A stretch of DNA of 64,000 bases, from contig NZ_OX638201.1 in the NCBI RefSeq assembly GCF_951805225.1, positions 5,270,001-5,334,000 on the forward strand, read 5' to 3'. The DNA comes from an uncultured Flavobacterium sp. GTDB lineage: Bacteria; Bacteroidota; Bacteroidia; Flavobacteriales; Flavobacteriaceae. Each line of letters starts with the position of its first letter. Position 1 is the stretch's first letter. A program made the position numbers and the translations under genes. Under the pieces are notes generated by a model that had not been told where the DNA came from, made no database searches, and saw nothing but the letters and a program-made list of their open reading frames with translations. Of the stretch, positions 50,381 to 59,955 are shown piece after piece.

Positions 50381-51790
50381 ATGAATGCAGTACTTCAGCA
50401 TGATCTAGATGATATCGAAAATATTCTTAATCAGGCAAAACAACAAGGAATTGACTTTTTGAATAATCTTGAAAACATTCCAACTTCTAAAAAAGAGTCA
50501 ATTGATCCAACAAGAGATTTAAATGAATCAGGTTTAGGATCATTAGCAACTTTAGAAGAATTTAAAGAACGATTAGCGCCTTTGATGGTTGCTTCTCCAG
50601 GACCAAGATATTTAGGTTTTGTAACCGGAGGATCAACACCGGCTTCTCTTGCAGGAGATTGGTTATCTTCGGTTTATGATCAAAATACACAATCTATAAA
50701 AGCACAAGGAGGAAATTCGGCATTAATAGAATTTGAAACAATCCATTTATTATTACAATTATTAAGATTGCCAGATTCTTTTTTGGGCGGATTTGTAACT
50801 GGCGCAACAATGTCTAATTTTACCTGTTTGGGAGTTGCAAGACAATGGTTCGGGAATCAATTAGGGAAAGATTTTGCCAAAAACGGAATTTCTGAAACCA
50901 TAAATATTCTGACTGCAACACCACATTCTTCTTCTGTAAAAACGTTGGCAATGTTAGGCATCGGAAGTAATAACTATACCACAATCAAAACTGTTGAAGG
51001 CAATCGAGAATCTATAGATATAATTGATTTAGAAGAAAACATTAAAAAGTTAAACGGAAAACCTTTTGTATTGATTTCGAGTGCAGGAACGGTAAATACG
51101 GCTGATTTTGATGATTTTAAAGCTATTTCAAAACTAAAAGAAAAATACAAATTCTGGTGGCATATCGACGCTGCTTTTGGTGGATTTGCTGCTGTTTCAG
51201 AAAAATACAAACATCTTGTTGAAGGTTGGGAAGGAGCAGACAGTATTACCATTGATTGTCATAAATGGCTAAATGTTCCTTATGAAAGTGCTTTTTATTT
51301 GATTAAAAAAGAACATGCAAGTTTACAGATTGAGACTTTTCAGAATTCGAATGCACCTTATTTAGGCAATCCGTTAGAAAATTTTAATTACCTGAATGTA
51401 TTACCAGAAAACTCACGTCGTTTGCGTGCATTGCCAGTTTGGTTTTCTTTATTAGCTTATGGAAAAGAAGGTTTTCAGGACATTATAGAAAATAGTGCGC
51501 ACTTGGCTTTGCACTTTGGAAACGAACTTATCGAAAATGGAAATTTTGAACTTCTGGCGCCAATTCGATTGAATAATGTTTGCTTTACTTTAAAAGGAAA
51601 TCATAATCAGGAAAAAGTAAGTGAGTTTTTGACTCGTTTAAATGATAGAGGAAAAGTATTTATGACGCCAACAGTATATCAAAATCGCAAAGGAATTCGA
51701 GCGTCTTTTGTGAATTGGCGCACAACAGAAAATGACGTTAAAATCATAATGGAAGAATTAAAAGAAACAATCTTGGATCTGGAAATATAA
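50381..51790 (+). CDS. PLP-dependent amino acid decarboxylase (group II)
   Basis: This 469-residue protein has GPRYLGFVTGGSTPASLAGD, FVTGATMSNFTCL, the PLP-binding Asp in WHIDAAFGGFAA and the Schiff-base Lys in SITIDCHKWLNVPYES (near residue 293). This matches the aromatic/glutamate/aspartate decarboxylase superfamily. The exact substrate cannot be told. It may be paired with the symporter before it (122 bp gap). A strong terminator follows. Confidence 0.9.
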   Translation: MNAVLQHDLDDIENILNQAKQQGIDFLNNLENIPTSKKESIDPTRDLNESGLGSLATLEEFKERLAPLMVASPGPRYLGFVTGGSTPASLAGDWLSSVYDQNTQSIKAQGGNSALIEFETIHLLLQLLRLPDSFLGGFVTGATMSNFTCLGVARQWFGNQLGKDFAKNGISETINILTATPHSSSVKTLAMLGIGSNNYTTIKTVEGNRESIDIIDLEENIKKLNGKPFVLISSAGTVNTADFDDFKAISKLKEKYKFWWHIDAAFGGFAAVSEKYKHLVEGWEGADSITIDCHKWLNVPYESAFYLIKKEHASLQIETFQNSNAPYLGNPLENFNYLNVLPENSRRLRALPVWFSLLAYGKEGFQDIIENSAHLALHFGNELIENGNFELLAPIRLNNVCFTLKGNHNQEKVSEFLTRLNDRGKVFMTPTVYQNRKGIRASFVNWRTTENDVKIIMEELKETILDLEI

Positions 51791-51809
51791 TATAATCTAC
51801 AATTTTTTT

Positions 51810-51847
51810 AAAGCCCGCTTATTTGATAAGCGGGCTTTTTTTATGGG
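51810..51847 (+). terminator. intrinsic terminator after the decarboxylase
   Basis: A perfect 12 bp stem (AAAGCCCGCTTA at 51810-51821 with 51827-51838) is followed by T-rich DNA. The remaining 236 bp to the next gene are AT-rich, with a promoter at its end and nothing else visible. Confidence 0.92.
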
Positions 51848-52018
51848 TGAATTTTAGTTTTCATTAAAATTACTCTTAAATTTTTTAACTTTTAGGATGG
51901 TTTATTTTAAGCAAATCTTAATTTAAATTTAATTATTTGTTAAGGATGTATATATTTTTTATTGATTCTTCGATTTAAAAGTTAATTATAATTTTTATTT
52001 AGAATAATTAAAAATAAC

Positions 52019-52049
52019 TTGGAAAAACTCTTTCGAGAGCCTAATTTTG
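52019..52049 (+). promoter_or_regulatory. promoter of the XusABC-like locus
   Basis: TTG (52019-52021), a 20 bp spacer and TAATTTTG (52042-52049) precede the receptor start by 34 bp. I see no clear iron-box palindrome. Confidence 0.65.
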
Positions 52050-52083
52050 TTGCTAATTTAATTTTCAAATCAAAACTTAAATC

Positions 52084-54429
52084 ATGCACATAAGTAGATT
52101 ATTGCTCTTGATTACCATTTTTTTTACTTCACTTCAAGGGTATTCGCAAAAAAACAAAGTAAACTTAACCGGGGTTATTGTAACTAATCTAGGAAAACCC
52201 GCTGAAGGAGTTTCGGTAGCACTAAAAGGAACGCAATACGCAACTTTGACAAACTCAAAAGGAGAATATAAAATCAGTGCCGATGCAGGTAATTATATTT
52301 TGTCTGTTACTCATGTTGGTTACAAGACGACAGAAATGGCAATTTATTTAAAACAAGACGGAAAATCTACTCAGAATATTACAATGGAAGAAGATATGGC
52401 CGCTTTAAGCGAAGTTGCTGTAACAGGAAAATCTAAAGTACAACGAGCACGTGAACAGGCGTATAATATTACGGCAATCGATCTGAGAAAGACATACAAT
52501 ACTTCTGCTGATTTAAATCAGGTTTTGAATAAAACTACAGGAGTTCGTATTCGTGAATATGGAGGTTTAGGATCTGCTTTTAACTTTTCTCTGAACGGGT
52601 TTTCAGGAAATCAAGTGAAATTTTTTCTGGACGGAGTTCCAATGGATAGTTATGGTTCTGCGCTTACGCTGAATAATATTCCCGTAAATATGGCCGAAAG
52701 AATTGATGTTTACAAAGGAGTTGTTCCTATAGAATTAGGTGCAGATGCTTTGGGCGGTGCGGTTAATATTGTTACTAATAAAAATGTAAGCCGTTATGTT
52801 GACGCTTCTTACAGTTATGGTTCGTTTAATACGAACAGAGCTGCTGTTAATACCAGATTTTCTGGCAGAGACGGTTTTATTGCGAATATAAACGCGTTTG
52901 CAAATTACTCAGACAACGATTATAAAGTAGATGTAAGTGTTGTCGATAAAAACACATCAAAGTTTTTGCCTGAACAAAAATACAAGCACTTTCACGATGG
53001 CTATAAATCAGGAACGATAATGGCTGAAGCAGGTTTTAAGAACAAAAGCTTTGCTGATTATTTGCTTGTTGGTTTTACTATGGCCGGAAATAAAAAAGAA
53101 ATTCAACAAGGCAGAACAATGCAAAGAGTAGTTGGACAAGCTTTTACAGATAGCGAAAGTTTTATTACTTCATTAAAATTTAAAAAAAGCGACCTTTTTA
53201 CTAAAGGATTAACATTGAACATTAATAGTACTTATGCTTTAGTAAATAATCGTTCAGTAGATACGTCTTCAAGAGTTTATGACTGGACAGGAAATTATGT
53301 GTACAGACAATTTGCAGGAGCGAATGATAAAGGCGAATTAGGGAACAAAACGATCTATGTTTATGATGAGGCGAATGCGCAGGTGACAACAAATTTAAAA
53401 TATCAGCTTAATGAGCAACATTCGATCGCTGTAAATTATTCTTATCTGGGATATAAACGAAAAGCAACCGATGAATATTTGAAAGTAGTAGAACTTGGAG
53501 AACCAACTATTGATAAAAACATTTTAGGATTAGGCTATAATTTTAGTGGTTTAGACAATAGATTGGCGATTTCAGGATTTGGAAAAATGTTTGATCTCTC
53601 TACCAAAATGATTTCTAATACTATCAGTCAATCTACTTCGTCAACGAATTATGGTTATGGAGCTACGGCAGCGTATCATTTGACAGATAAATTTCAGATA
53701 AAAGGATCTTACGAACACACTTATCGTTTGCCATCGGCTACAGAAATGCTTGGAGACGGTTTAACAATAAACAGCAACATAGGATTAAAACCGGAAAGTA
53801 GCGATAATGCAAATTTAGGATTGGCATTTATTACTCAAAGAAATAAAAATCAGTTTGCTGCAGAGACAAGTTTGATTTACAGAGAAGCCAAAGATTTTAT
53901 CCGCGAAAAGCAAGATGGAGATAAAACTGTTTTTGAAAATCTTCAAAACGTACAAATAACTGGTATTGATGGAGTTCTTAAATATGGATTTAAAGATTTA
54001 CTGACTTTTGAAGTAAACGGAACTTATCAAAAAAGTCTCAATAAAAACAAATACAAAACAGGAACTACGAGTCCGGATGCATTGTATGATGCGCAATTGC
54101 CAAACGTTCCAATTTTCTACGGAAATGCTGATTTGACTTTTAATTTCAAAAATATCAAATATAAGGATGACAGACTTTCTCTAAATGTAAGTGCAAATTA
54201 TATAGATGCTTTTTACCTGACCTGGCCGGTTTTAGGAAGTTTAGATACTAAAAAATCAATTCCGGAGCAATTCACTCAAAATGCAATGGTTGCGTATTCT
54301 TTTTTGAACGGAAAATACAATCTGGCTTTTGAATGCCGAAATATTACAGATGTAAAAGTGTACGATTATTTCAAAGTTCAAAAACCCGGACGTGCATTTT
54401 CAGTAAAGTTCAGATACTTTCTTCAGTAA
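52084..54429 (+). CDS. TonB-dependent receptor, XusA-like (siderophore uptake)
   Basis: This 781-residue protein has a signal peptide (cleaved near GYSQK), a CarboxypepD-like domain (about 25-110; GYKTTEMAIYL), a plug (about 125-240; RIREYGGLGSAFNFSLNGFS, IDVYKGVVPIELGADALGGA) and a barrel ending FSVKFRYFLQ. The following DUF4374 lipoprotein and PepSY membrane protein match the order of the Bacteroides xusABC xenosiderophore system. Iron-siderophore uptake is therefore the likely role, by homology of the locus. Confidence 0.9.
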   Translation: MHISRLLLLITIFFTSLQGYSQKNKVNLTGVIVTNLGKPAEGVSVALKGTQYATLTNSKGEYKISADAGNYILSVTHVGYKTTEMAIYLKQDGKSTQNITMEEDMAALSEVAVTGKSKVQRAREQAYNITAIDLRKTYNTSADLNQVLNKTTGVRIREYGGLGSAFNFSLNGFSGNQVKFFLDGVPMDSYGSALTLNNIPVNMAERIDVYKGVVPIELGADALGGAVNIVTNKNVSRYVDASYSYGSFNTNRAAVNTRFSGRDGFIANINAFANYSDNDYKVDVSVVDKNTSKFLPEQKYKHFHDGYKSGTIMAEAGFKNKSFADYLLVGFTMAGNKKEIQQGRTMQRVVGQAFTDSESFITSLKFKKSDLFTKGLTLNINSTYALVNNRSVDTSSRVYDWTGNYVYRQFAGANDKGELGNKTIYVYDEANAQVTTNLKYQLNEQHSIAVNYSYLGYKRKATDEYLKVVELGEPTIDKNILGLGYNFSGLDNRLAISGFGKMFDLSTKMISNTISQSTSSTNYGYGATAAYHLTDKFQIKGSYEHTYRLPSATEMLGDGLTINSNIGLKPESSDNANLGLAFITQRNKNQFAAETSLIYREAKDFIREKQDGDKTVFENLQNVQITGIDGVLKYGFKDLLTFEVNGTYQKSLNKNKYKTGTTSPDALYDAQLPNVPIFYGNADLTFNFKNIKYKDDRLSLNVSANYIDAFYLTWPVLGSLDTKKSIPEQFTQNAMVAYSFLNGKYNLAFECRNITDVKVYDYFKVQKPGRAFSVKFRYFLQ

Positions 54430-54464
54430 TTCAATTTTAATAATAACCCTTAATAATTATAATC

Positions 54465-55709
54465 ATGTTTGTAAACAAATTCGCAAAATGCTTTGCATTG
54501 GCTTTTCTGTCCTTAACTATTTTTTCATGCAGCAGTGATGATGCACCAAAAGACGATACGCCAGCTGTAAATGGTACTAAATATGTTGCCTCTTATTGGT
54601 TGGCAGATTATACGCAGTATATATTAGATTTTACTTCTACAGATCAATTAATGACTGGAGAAATTAGTGCAAAAGGAGTAGGAATTGAACAAGACGGAAG
54701 TTGTTTTCCTGCAAATAATACATTTTTTGCATTAAGCACAAATGACGAAGGATCAGTTTCATTTCACCTTAATACTACCGGAAAATTAGTAGCCGGAGAT
54801 AAACTTGCTTTCGAATCATCTTATGCTGTTGGTTATACAGATGATAAAAAAATGATCAATATTGGTGCAACCTGGGATGGTAGTTCATCAGATTATGAAT
54901 TGATGATTTACAATCCAACAACGGTTTCTATTGATGGAAGAAAATTCAATGATTTTACAGTTTCTCCAGAGAATAAAAAAGTATTATACTGGCCAACCGG
55001 AGCTGCAGTTTCCGGAGATAAACTTTTTGTACCGGTTTATATTAAAGATGTTTCTGATGGAACAAACAAAGTATTGTCATCTGATGCTATTGTAAGAGTT
55101 TACAAATATCCATCTTTAGAATATGTAACGACAATAAAAGATACGAGAACAACCGCTATCGGAATGTATTATACTAATACAGGAATTGTACAAACGGAGT
55201 CAGGAGATATTTATACATTCTCTTCTAATGCTCGTGCTGGTGGATATCCTGTTAAAACTGTTACTTCGGGTGTTTTACGTATTAAAAAAGGAGATGCAAA
55301 ATTTGATCCAGGTTACTTCTTTGACCTTGAAGCAAGTACTTTAAAAGGAAAAGTTTTGGCTGCATATCCGTTAGGAGGAGAAAAAGTTTTTATCTCTTAT
55401 ATTCCTAATGATGTAGATGCTGTAAATGCAGTATATAGTTTCCTGAATACAAAAACAATTTTTAAATCTGCAATTCTTGATTTATCAGCTAAAACAATTG
55501 TAGCTGTTACAGGATTACCTGATCACGGAGGAGATGAATTCTTTGGATTAAGCAGTATGTTTGTTGAAAACGGAAAAGCGTACAAAAGTTTCGTAACAGG
55601 CGATCAGGCTCGTGTATATCAAATAGATATTGCAACGGGAACTGCAAAAGCCGGAGCACTTATCAAAGAAGGTCTTTATTTGCCAGCGATTGGTAAATTG
55701 ACTTACTAA
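54465..55709 (+). CDS. DUF4374 lipoprotein, XusB-like
   Basis: This 414-residue protein has a lipoprotein signal (LAFLSLTIFSCSSDD, Cys near 23). The mature protein has repeated strand-turn segments (YVASYWLADYTQYIL, TDDKKMINIGATWD, GDIYTFSSNARAGGYP) consistent with the propeller of DUF4374 proteins. In Bacteroides a protein at this position of the xus locus binds ferric siderophore at the cell surface. The gap to the receptor gene is 35 bp. Confidence 0.85.
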   Translation: MFVNKFAKCFALAFLSLTIFSCSSDDAPKDDTPAVNGTKYVASYWLADYTQYILDFTSTDQLMTGEISAKGVGIEQDGSCFPANNTFFALSTNDEGSVSFHLNTTGKLVAGDKLAFESSYAVGYTDDKKMINIGATWDGSSSDYELMIYNPTTVSIDGRKFNDFTVSPENKKVLYWPTGAAVSGDKLFVPVYIKDVSDGTNKVLSSDAIVRVYKYPSLEYVTTIKDTRTTAIGMYYTNTGIVQTESGDIYTFSSNARAGGYPVKTVTSGVLRIKKGDAKFDPGYFFDLEASTLKGKVLAAYPLGGEKVFISYIPNDVDAVNAVYSFLNTKTIFKSAILDLSAKTIVAVTGLPDHGGDEFFGLSSMFVENGKAYKSFVTGDQARVYQIDIATGTAKAGALIKEGLYLPAIGKLTY

Positions 55710-55806
55710 ATTAATTTTTTATAATTGGCTTGAGGTATTATTTCGGTAATCCTCAGGCCATTTTATGTATTACTTAAAAGCATTATTCTTTTCAAATTAT
55801 ACTTCG

Positions 55807-56973
55807 ATGAATATTTTTAAAAGCCGTTCCAGTAAACCACCCAATAAAGGAAAATCACGTTTTAGTAAAATCAATGCCTGGCTGCATTTGTGGCTTGGAT
55901 TGGGTTCCGGAATAATTGTGTTTATTATGGCAATTACAGGTTGCATTTTGGTTTTTGAACACGAAATAAAACAGTTGACATCACCTTGGTTAAATGTTGA
56001 AGCTCAAAGTCCGGAGAAATTATTACCGCCTTCTCAAATTTATGCTGCTGTTCATAAAGTTTTACCCAATAAAGAAATTCATGGCGTTTGGTATAATGGT
56101 TTAGATAAATCAGTTAAAGTCGATATAGAATCGGATTCGCTGATTTATGTAAATCCTTATAACGGTAAAATCACCGGAATGGTAGATCATGAAGACTTTT
56201 TTCATATTGTCGATGAAGGACATCGTAATCTTTGGCTGGATCGAGAAATTGGATCGCAAATAACAGCTTGGGCAACGTTTATTTTCTTCTTTTTGCTTAT
56301 AAGCGGACTTATACTTTGGTTTCCGAAAAAATGGAATAAAACAACCCGAAATAGTAGTTTTAAAATTAAATGGGATGCCAAATTCAAACGCCTCAATTAT
56401 GATTTACATAACGTTATGGGATTTTACGCGCTCATTTTGGCGGTGCTTATTTCCTTTACAGGATTATTAATGAGTTTTCACTGGCTTCGCGAAAGTACGT
56501 ATTGGATCAGCGGAGGTTGGGCAGATGAAAAGGATAAAAAAGAACAAGTTGTTTCTGTTAAAAAAGACACTTTATCCAAACAACAAATAGATAAGTTGGC
56601 TGCCGCCGATTTTATTTGGAAGAAAGTGAGAACAGAAATTGCTAAAGAAAACAAAGAAGCTGTAATAATTCATTTTCCAGATGATCCAAAAGAAGATTTT
56701 TATGCCTGCACAGATATGCACAAAGGCATTTGGAGAGATTTATATTTTGATTCTAAAACGCTTGAATTACTTCCAAATTCTCAAAAATACATCAACAACG
56801 AACGTTTTTCAGATTGGTTAATGCGCTCTAATTATAGCCTTCATATTGGCGCAATAGGAGGAATTTCGACCAAGATTATATATTTCACCGCCAGTTTAAT
56901 ATGCGCGAGTTTACCCATTACAGGATTTTATATTTGGTGGGGAAGAAAGAAAAAACAGAAACCAAAAGCTTAA
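55807..56973 (+). CDS. PepSY-associated membrane protein, XusC-like
   Basis: This 388-residue protein has four membrane helices (about residues 25-48, 150-172, 205-228 and 355-375), the PepSY pattern WLHLWLGLGSGIIVFIMAITG, conserved His residues (HLWLG, HRNLWL, DLHNVMGFYA, SLHIG) and a basic C-terminus. Such proteins are thought to reduce or release iron at the inner membrane. The ATG at 55807 is chosen over 55765, because the upstream part is not typical. Confidence 0.87.
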   Translation: MNIFKSRSSKPPNKGKSRFSKINAWLHLWLGLGSGIIVFIMAITGCILVFEHEIKQLTSPWLNVEAQSPEKLLPPSQIYAAVHKVLPNKEIHGVWYNGLDKSVKVDIESDSLIYVNPYNGKITGMVDHEDFFHIVDEGHRNLWLDREIGSQITAWATFIFFFLLISGLILWFPKKWNKTTRNSSFKIKWDAKFKRLNYDLHNVMGFYALILAVLISFTGLLMSFHWLRESTYWISGGWADEKDKKEQVVSVKKDTLSKQQIDKLAAADFIWKKVRTEIAKENKEAVIIHFPDDPKEDFYACTDMHKGIWRDLYFDSKTLELLPNSQKYINNERFSDWLMRSNYSLHIGAIGGISTKIIYFTASLICASLPITGFYIWWGRKKKQKPKA

Positions 56974-57080
56974 TGCTTATTTGATTTTCAGTACTTTTTG
57001 TTAGTTAGTTTCTAAAGTCTTTTGTGAGAAGTAATATTCTTCAAAAGACTTTTTCTTGTTTAAGATTACAGGATAATAAT
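56974..57080. other. spacer without recognised features
   Basis: This stretch is AT-rich, with no ORF or repeat of note. It is part of a 368 bp gene-free region that continues with the palindrome and terminator listed next. Confidence 0.5.
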
Positions 57081-57153
57081 TGTCAGACTGAGCGAAGTCG
57101 AAGTCCCGCAACGTGATTCAGCATACGGGACTTCGACTTCGCTCAGTCTGACA
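57081..57153. repeat. 27 bp perfect-arm palindrome (TGTCAGACTGAGCGAAG type)
   Basis: The arms 57081-57107 and 57127-57153 are perfect complements with a 19-base loop. A decayed copy is at 26452-26509. This is an intact member of a dispersed extragenic element. It lies between convergent genes. The next stretch (about 57185-57235) has ATCCGCGT-type repeat words. Confidence 0.92.
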
Positions 57154-57265
57154 AAACTGTGCTTAAATGCCAATCGTATAAAATAAAAAATCAGCATTAA
57201 TCCGTTTAAACCAGTATCATCCGCGTGCCATTCTCAGCAATCGTTTAATTTATATATAAAAATAA

Positions 57266-57296
57266 AAAGAGCCTGCTAACTACAAACAGGCTCTTT
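57266..57296 (-). terminator. intrinsic terminator of the minus-strand receptor gene
   Basis: AAAGAGCCTG (57266-57275) pairs with CAGGCTCTTT (57287-57296). On the minus strand it ends in TTTTTATTTTTAT. Confidence 0.85.
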
Positions 57297-57341
57297 CATT
57301 CAAAAAAAAAACAAAAACAAGGAAACCAAAGATTCAAAATA

Positions 57342-59465
57342 TTATATCCTATAGGTAAAGGCTATTGTTGCAATGCGGTTATCAAGATCATATCTTTTAT
57401 TGATGCTTGTTTGAGCGATAACCGAATTAATGTGAAAATTATTTGTGTTGAAAATATCAGTAATATTCAATTTGATATTTCCTTTATTAGACAAAACCTG
57501 TTTCGAAATTCCGATACTAAAATCGAAGAAAGCATCTCTTTCATAAATGCCAAGATTAGATTTTGACTGATATTGTGCGTTTGCTTCGGCTTTCCAGCTT
57601 TCAGTTATCGTAAAAGAGTTTTGCACGCTTAAATTCAAAGTAACAATTGGGTCGATTTTGTCTGTATTTACGACATTCCCCATAAATTTATTTTCGAAAA
57701 TATTGAAAAGCGTATTTACAGACCACCATTTATAAATTTCGGCAGTATTAGTAATATTAGCTCCATAATTATACGATTTGTCCACATTAATTTGTGAAGT
57801 TACCGTTGTGTTATTCGCTGGATTATATACATATACTTCTGTAAAAACATCTTTGGTTTTGCTGAAATATAAAGAAGCCATAAAAGCACTTTTCCACGAA
57901 TATCCAATCTCAGTTGAATGTGTAATCTCCGGAACCAAATTTGGATTTCCCTGAGAATAGTTAAATGAATCATCATAAAATCGGAACGGATTCAAATCAA
58001 ACTGACTTGGTCTGTTGATTCTTTTGCTGTAAGAAGCATGTAACGAATGATTTGAACTTAATTCATATTTTAAAGAAATACTCGGAAACCATTTTAAATA
58101 ATCGTCTTTATGTTCTTCATTTAAGGTTTTCTGCAAAATATTTATAGCAGTATATTCCGTTCTTAAACCACCTTGAATATTGAAGTTTTCGAGTTGGTAT
58201 TTATAATTGGCATAAGCCGCATAAATTTGTTCTTTATACTCAAAATGATTGGTCGAATTAAGATCAATAATCCATTGATTGTTGTCTTTGTATTCATAAA
58301 CAGATGGATTGTCATTGTTTTTGACACTGGCTTTAAAACCCCATTCTATAGATTGTTTTTCTTTTAAAGGATTTGTAAAATCGACTTTTCCGGTAAAAAC
58401 TTTCAATTGTGACGGAATAAAACCTCTTCGGTCATTGATCGCATTTGCATTTGACGGATCTATATTTACAGCGCTCTGAAACTGATTCGATCTGAATTTT
58501 GAAGTTTCATATTCAAAATCAAAAGACATATTTTTCCCTTCGGTATTAAATTTATGAACACCTGAAAAAGCATATGTATAATCGTTCCATTTTTCTTTAC
58601 TATCATTATAAGTAGAAGCGTCAAATTGCACTTGATCCATAGCATTAACCAATGTATTTCTACCGTTTGCAATGTTTTCGTAGCGCCCAAGTTTTGCGTC
58701 AACATATACTTCCAGATTCGTTTTAGGAGAAACTTCATAAGTCGTTCCTATCTTAAAATTGTTCGAAGTCAAAGGTTCGTCAGTAGTTGATGTTTGATGA
58801 TTTTTTGTCGAAATTGTTTGACGAGTATTATCCGTATATTGATTCTGATCGAATTCTTTACGTTCCTCTTCGCCTCTAAAAGTGTAGCTGTAGTTTCCGT
58901 AAACGCCAAATTTCTCTTTATTATAACTAAGATTTACACCTGAATTGGTTCTGTTTTTTCGACCTCTTCCATAATTGGTAAAAACCGTTCCTTTAAGACC
59001 GCCGGCATTTGGTTTTTTTAGAATAATGTTGATAATTCCGGCTTTTCCGGTGGCATCATATTTAGACGAAGGATTCGTAATAACTTCAATTTGTTTAATG
59101 TTTGATGAGGTTGTAGATTTTAAATAATTGGCAAGTTCTTTTTGCGAAAGTTGCGTTAATTTGCCATTAATCATTACGCCAACGCCTTGTTGTCCGCGAA
59201 TCGATAATTCGCCATCTTGAGATACAACAACTCCCGGAGCGCGCGATAAAACGTCTAAAGCAGTTCCGCCTTCAGAAACAATACTGTTTTCGACGTTAAA
59301 AACTAATCTGTCTGATTTTTGAGTATATAAAACTTTCTTTTTTGTAATAACAATTTCATCTAAAACATTGATCGAGGTTTCGACAATGCTGTCGTTTTCT
59401 TTTTCGGTCTGAGAGAATCCATAGACTGAAAATGCGAGCATGATAGATGTTAGAATATTCTTCAT
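57342..59465 (-). CDS. outer-membrane beta-barrel receptor of the TonB-dependent type
   Basis: This 707-residue protein has a signal peptide (cleaved near GFSQT), a plug-like domain (about 30-155; LDVLSRAPGVVVSQDGELSI, RGQQGVGVMINGKL, ITNPSSKYDATGKAGIINI) and a long barrel ending IATIAFTYRI. It belongs to the 'outer membrane beta-barrel' subgroup, without a CarboxypepD domain in front. It stands alone, with its own terminator. Substrate unknown. Confidence 0.87.
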   Translation of the reverse strand: MKNILTSIMLAFSVYGFSQTEKENDSIVETSINVLDEIVITKKKVLYTQKSDRLVFNVENSIVSEGGTALDVLSRAPGVVVSQDGELSIRGQQGVGVMINGKLTQLSQKELANYLKSTTSSNIKQIEVITNPSSKYDATGKAGIINIILKKPNAGGLKGTVFTNYGRGRKNRTNSGVNLSYNKEKFGVYGNYSYTFRGEEERKEFDQNQYTDNTRQTISTKNHQTSTTDEPLTSNNFKIGTTYEVSPKTNLEVYVDAKLGRYENIANGRNTLVNAMDQVQFDASTYNDSKEKWNDYTYAFSGVHKFNTEGKNMSFDFEYETSKFRSNQFQSAVNIDPSNANAINDRRGFIPSQLKVFTGKVDFTNPLKEKQSIEWGFKASVKNNDNPSVYEYKDNNQWIIDLNSTNHFEYKEQIYAAYANYKYQLENFNIQGGLRTEYTAINILQKTLNEEHKDDYLKWFPSISLKYELSSNHSLHASYSKRINRPSQFDLNPFRFYDDSFNYSQGNPNLVPEITHSTEIGYSWKSAFMASLYFSKTKDVFTEVYVYNPANNTTVTSQINVDKSYNYGANITNTAEIYKWWSVNTLFNIFENKFMGNVVNTDKIDPIVTLNLSVQNSFTITESWKAEANAQYQSKSNLGIYERDAFFDFSIGISKQVLSNKGNIKLNITDIFNTNNFHINSVIAQTSINKRYDLDNRIATIAFTYRI

Positions 59466-59885
59466 TATATATTGATTGATTTTTTTGGATGTGGATTTTG
59501 ATGTAATTTTTATTCGAAAAGAAGAAATTCGTTTTAGTAGAACTTTCTACATTAAAACTATTTGTTCGAGTTTATCTGAAATTGTATTTAGAAGAAGTGA
59601 AAAGTAATTTAATAGCTTAGAAAAATTATTTTTTATAAAGTCGAATGCTGATAACATGTCAGGAAATTTAGAGTTTCAGAGTTCAAATATAACACTATTT
59701 ATATTAAGTCTAAATAAATATAGTTAAAATTTGCAACAAGAAATTCTAACAAGCTGATAGTTAGTTGTTCGTGATTTCGTAAAAAAGTAAAAAGTTTAGA
59801 ATAAAAGGAGAATTTTGGCGGTAAAGCCAGTAAAAATAAGACTTAACGCTTCGGGAAAAAGCAACGAAGAGAAATGGTATTTAAT
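59466..59885 (-). other. 420 bp AT-rich spacer
   Basis: No ORF above noise and no strong repeat are seen. It should hold the promoter of the minus-strand receptor gene, but I cannot point to a good TAnnTTTG box. A short stem GCTTCGGGAAAAAGC-like segment near 59850 is weak. Confidence 0.4.
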
Positions 59886-59926
59886 AAAAAAGCAATTCAT
59901 TCCAGAATAGAATAAATTGCTTTTTT
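59886..59926 (-). terminator. intrinsic terminator of gldA
   Basis: AAAAAAGCAATT (59886-59897) pairs with AATTGCTTTTTT (59915-59926). On the minus strand it lies 30 bp after the gldA stop codon. Confidence 0.85.
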
Positions 59927-59955
59927 GTCTGTAAAACCGAGACTGTAAATTAAAA

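Noticed and set aside
57081..57153. Palindrome as ends of an insertion sequence
   Set aside because: Only 19 bases lie between the arms and no transposase gene exists in the window.
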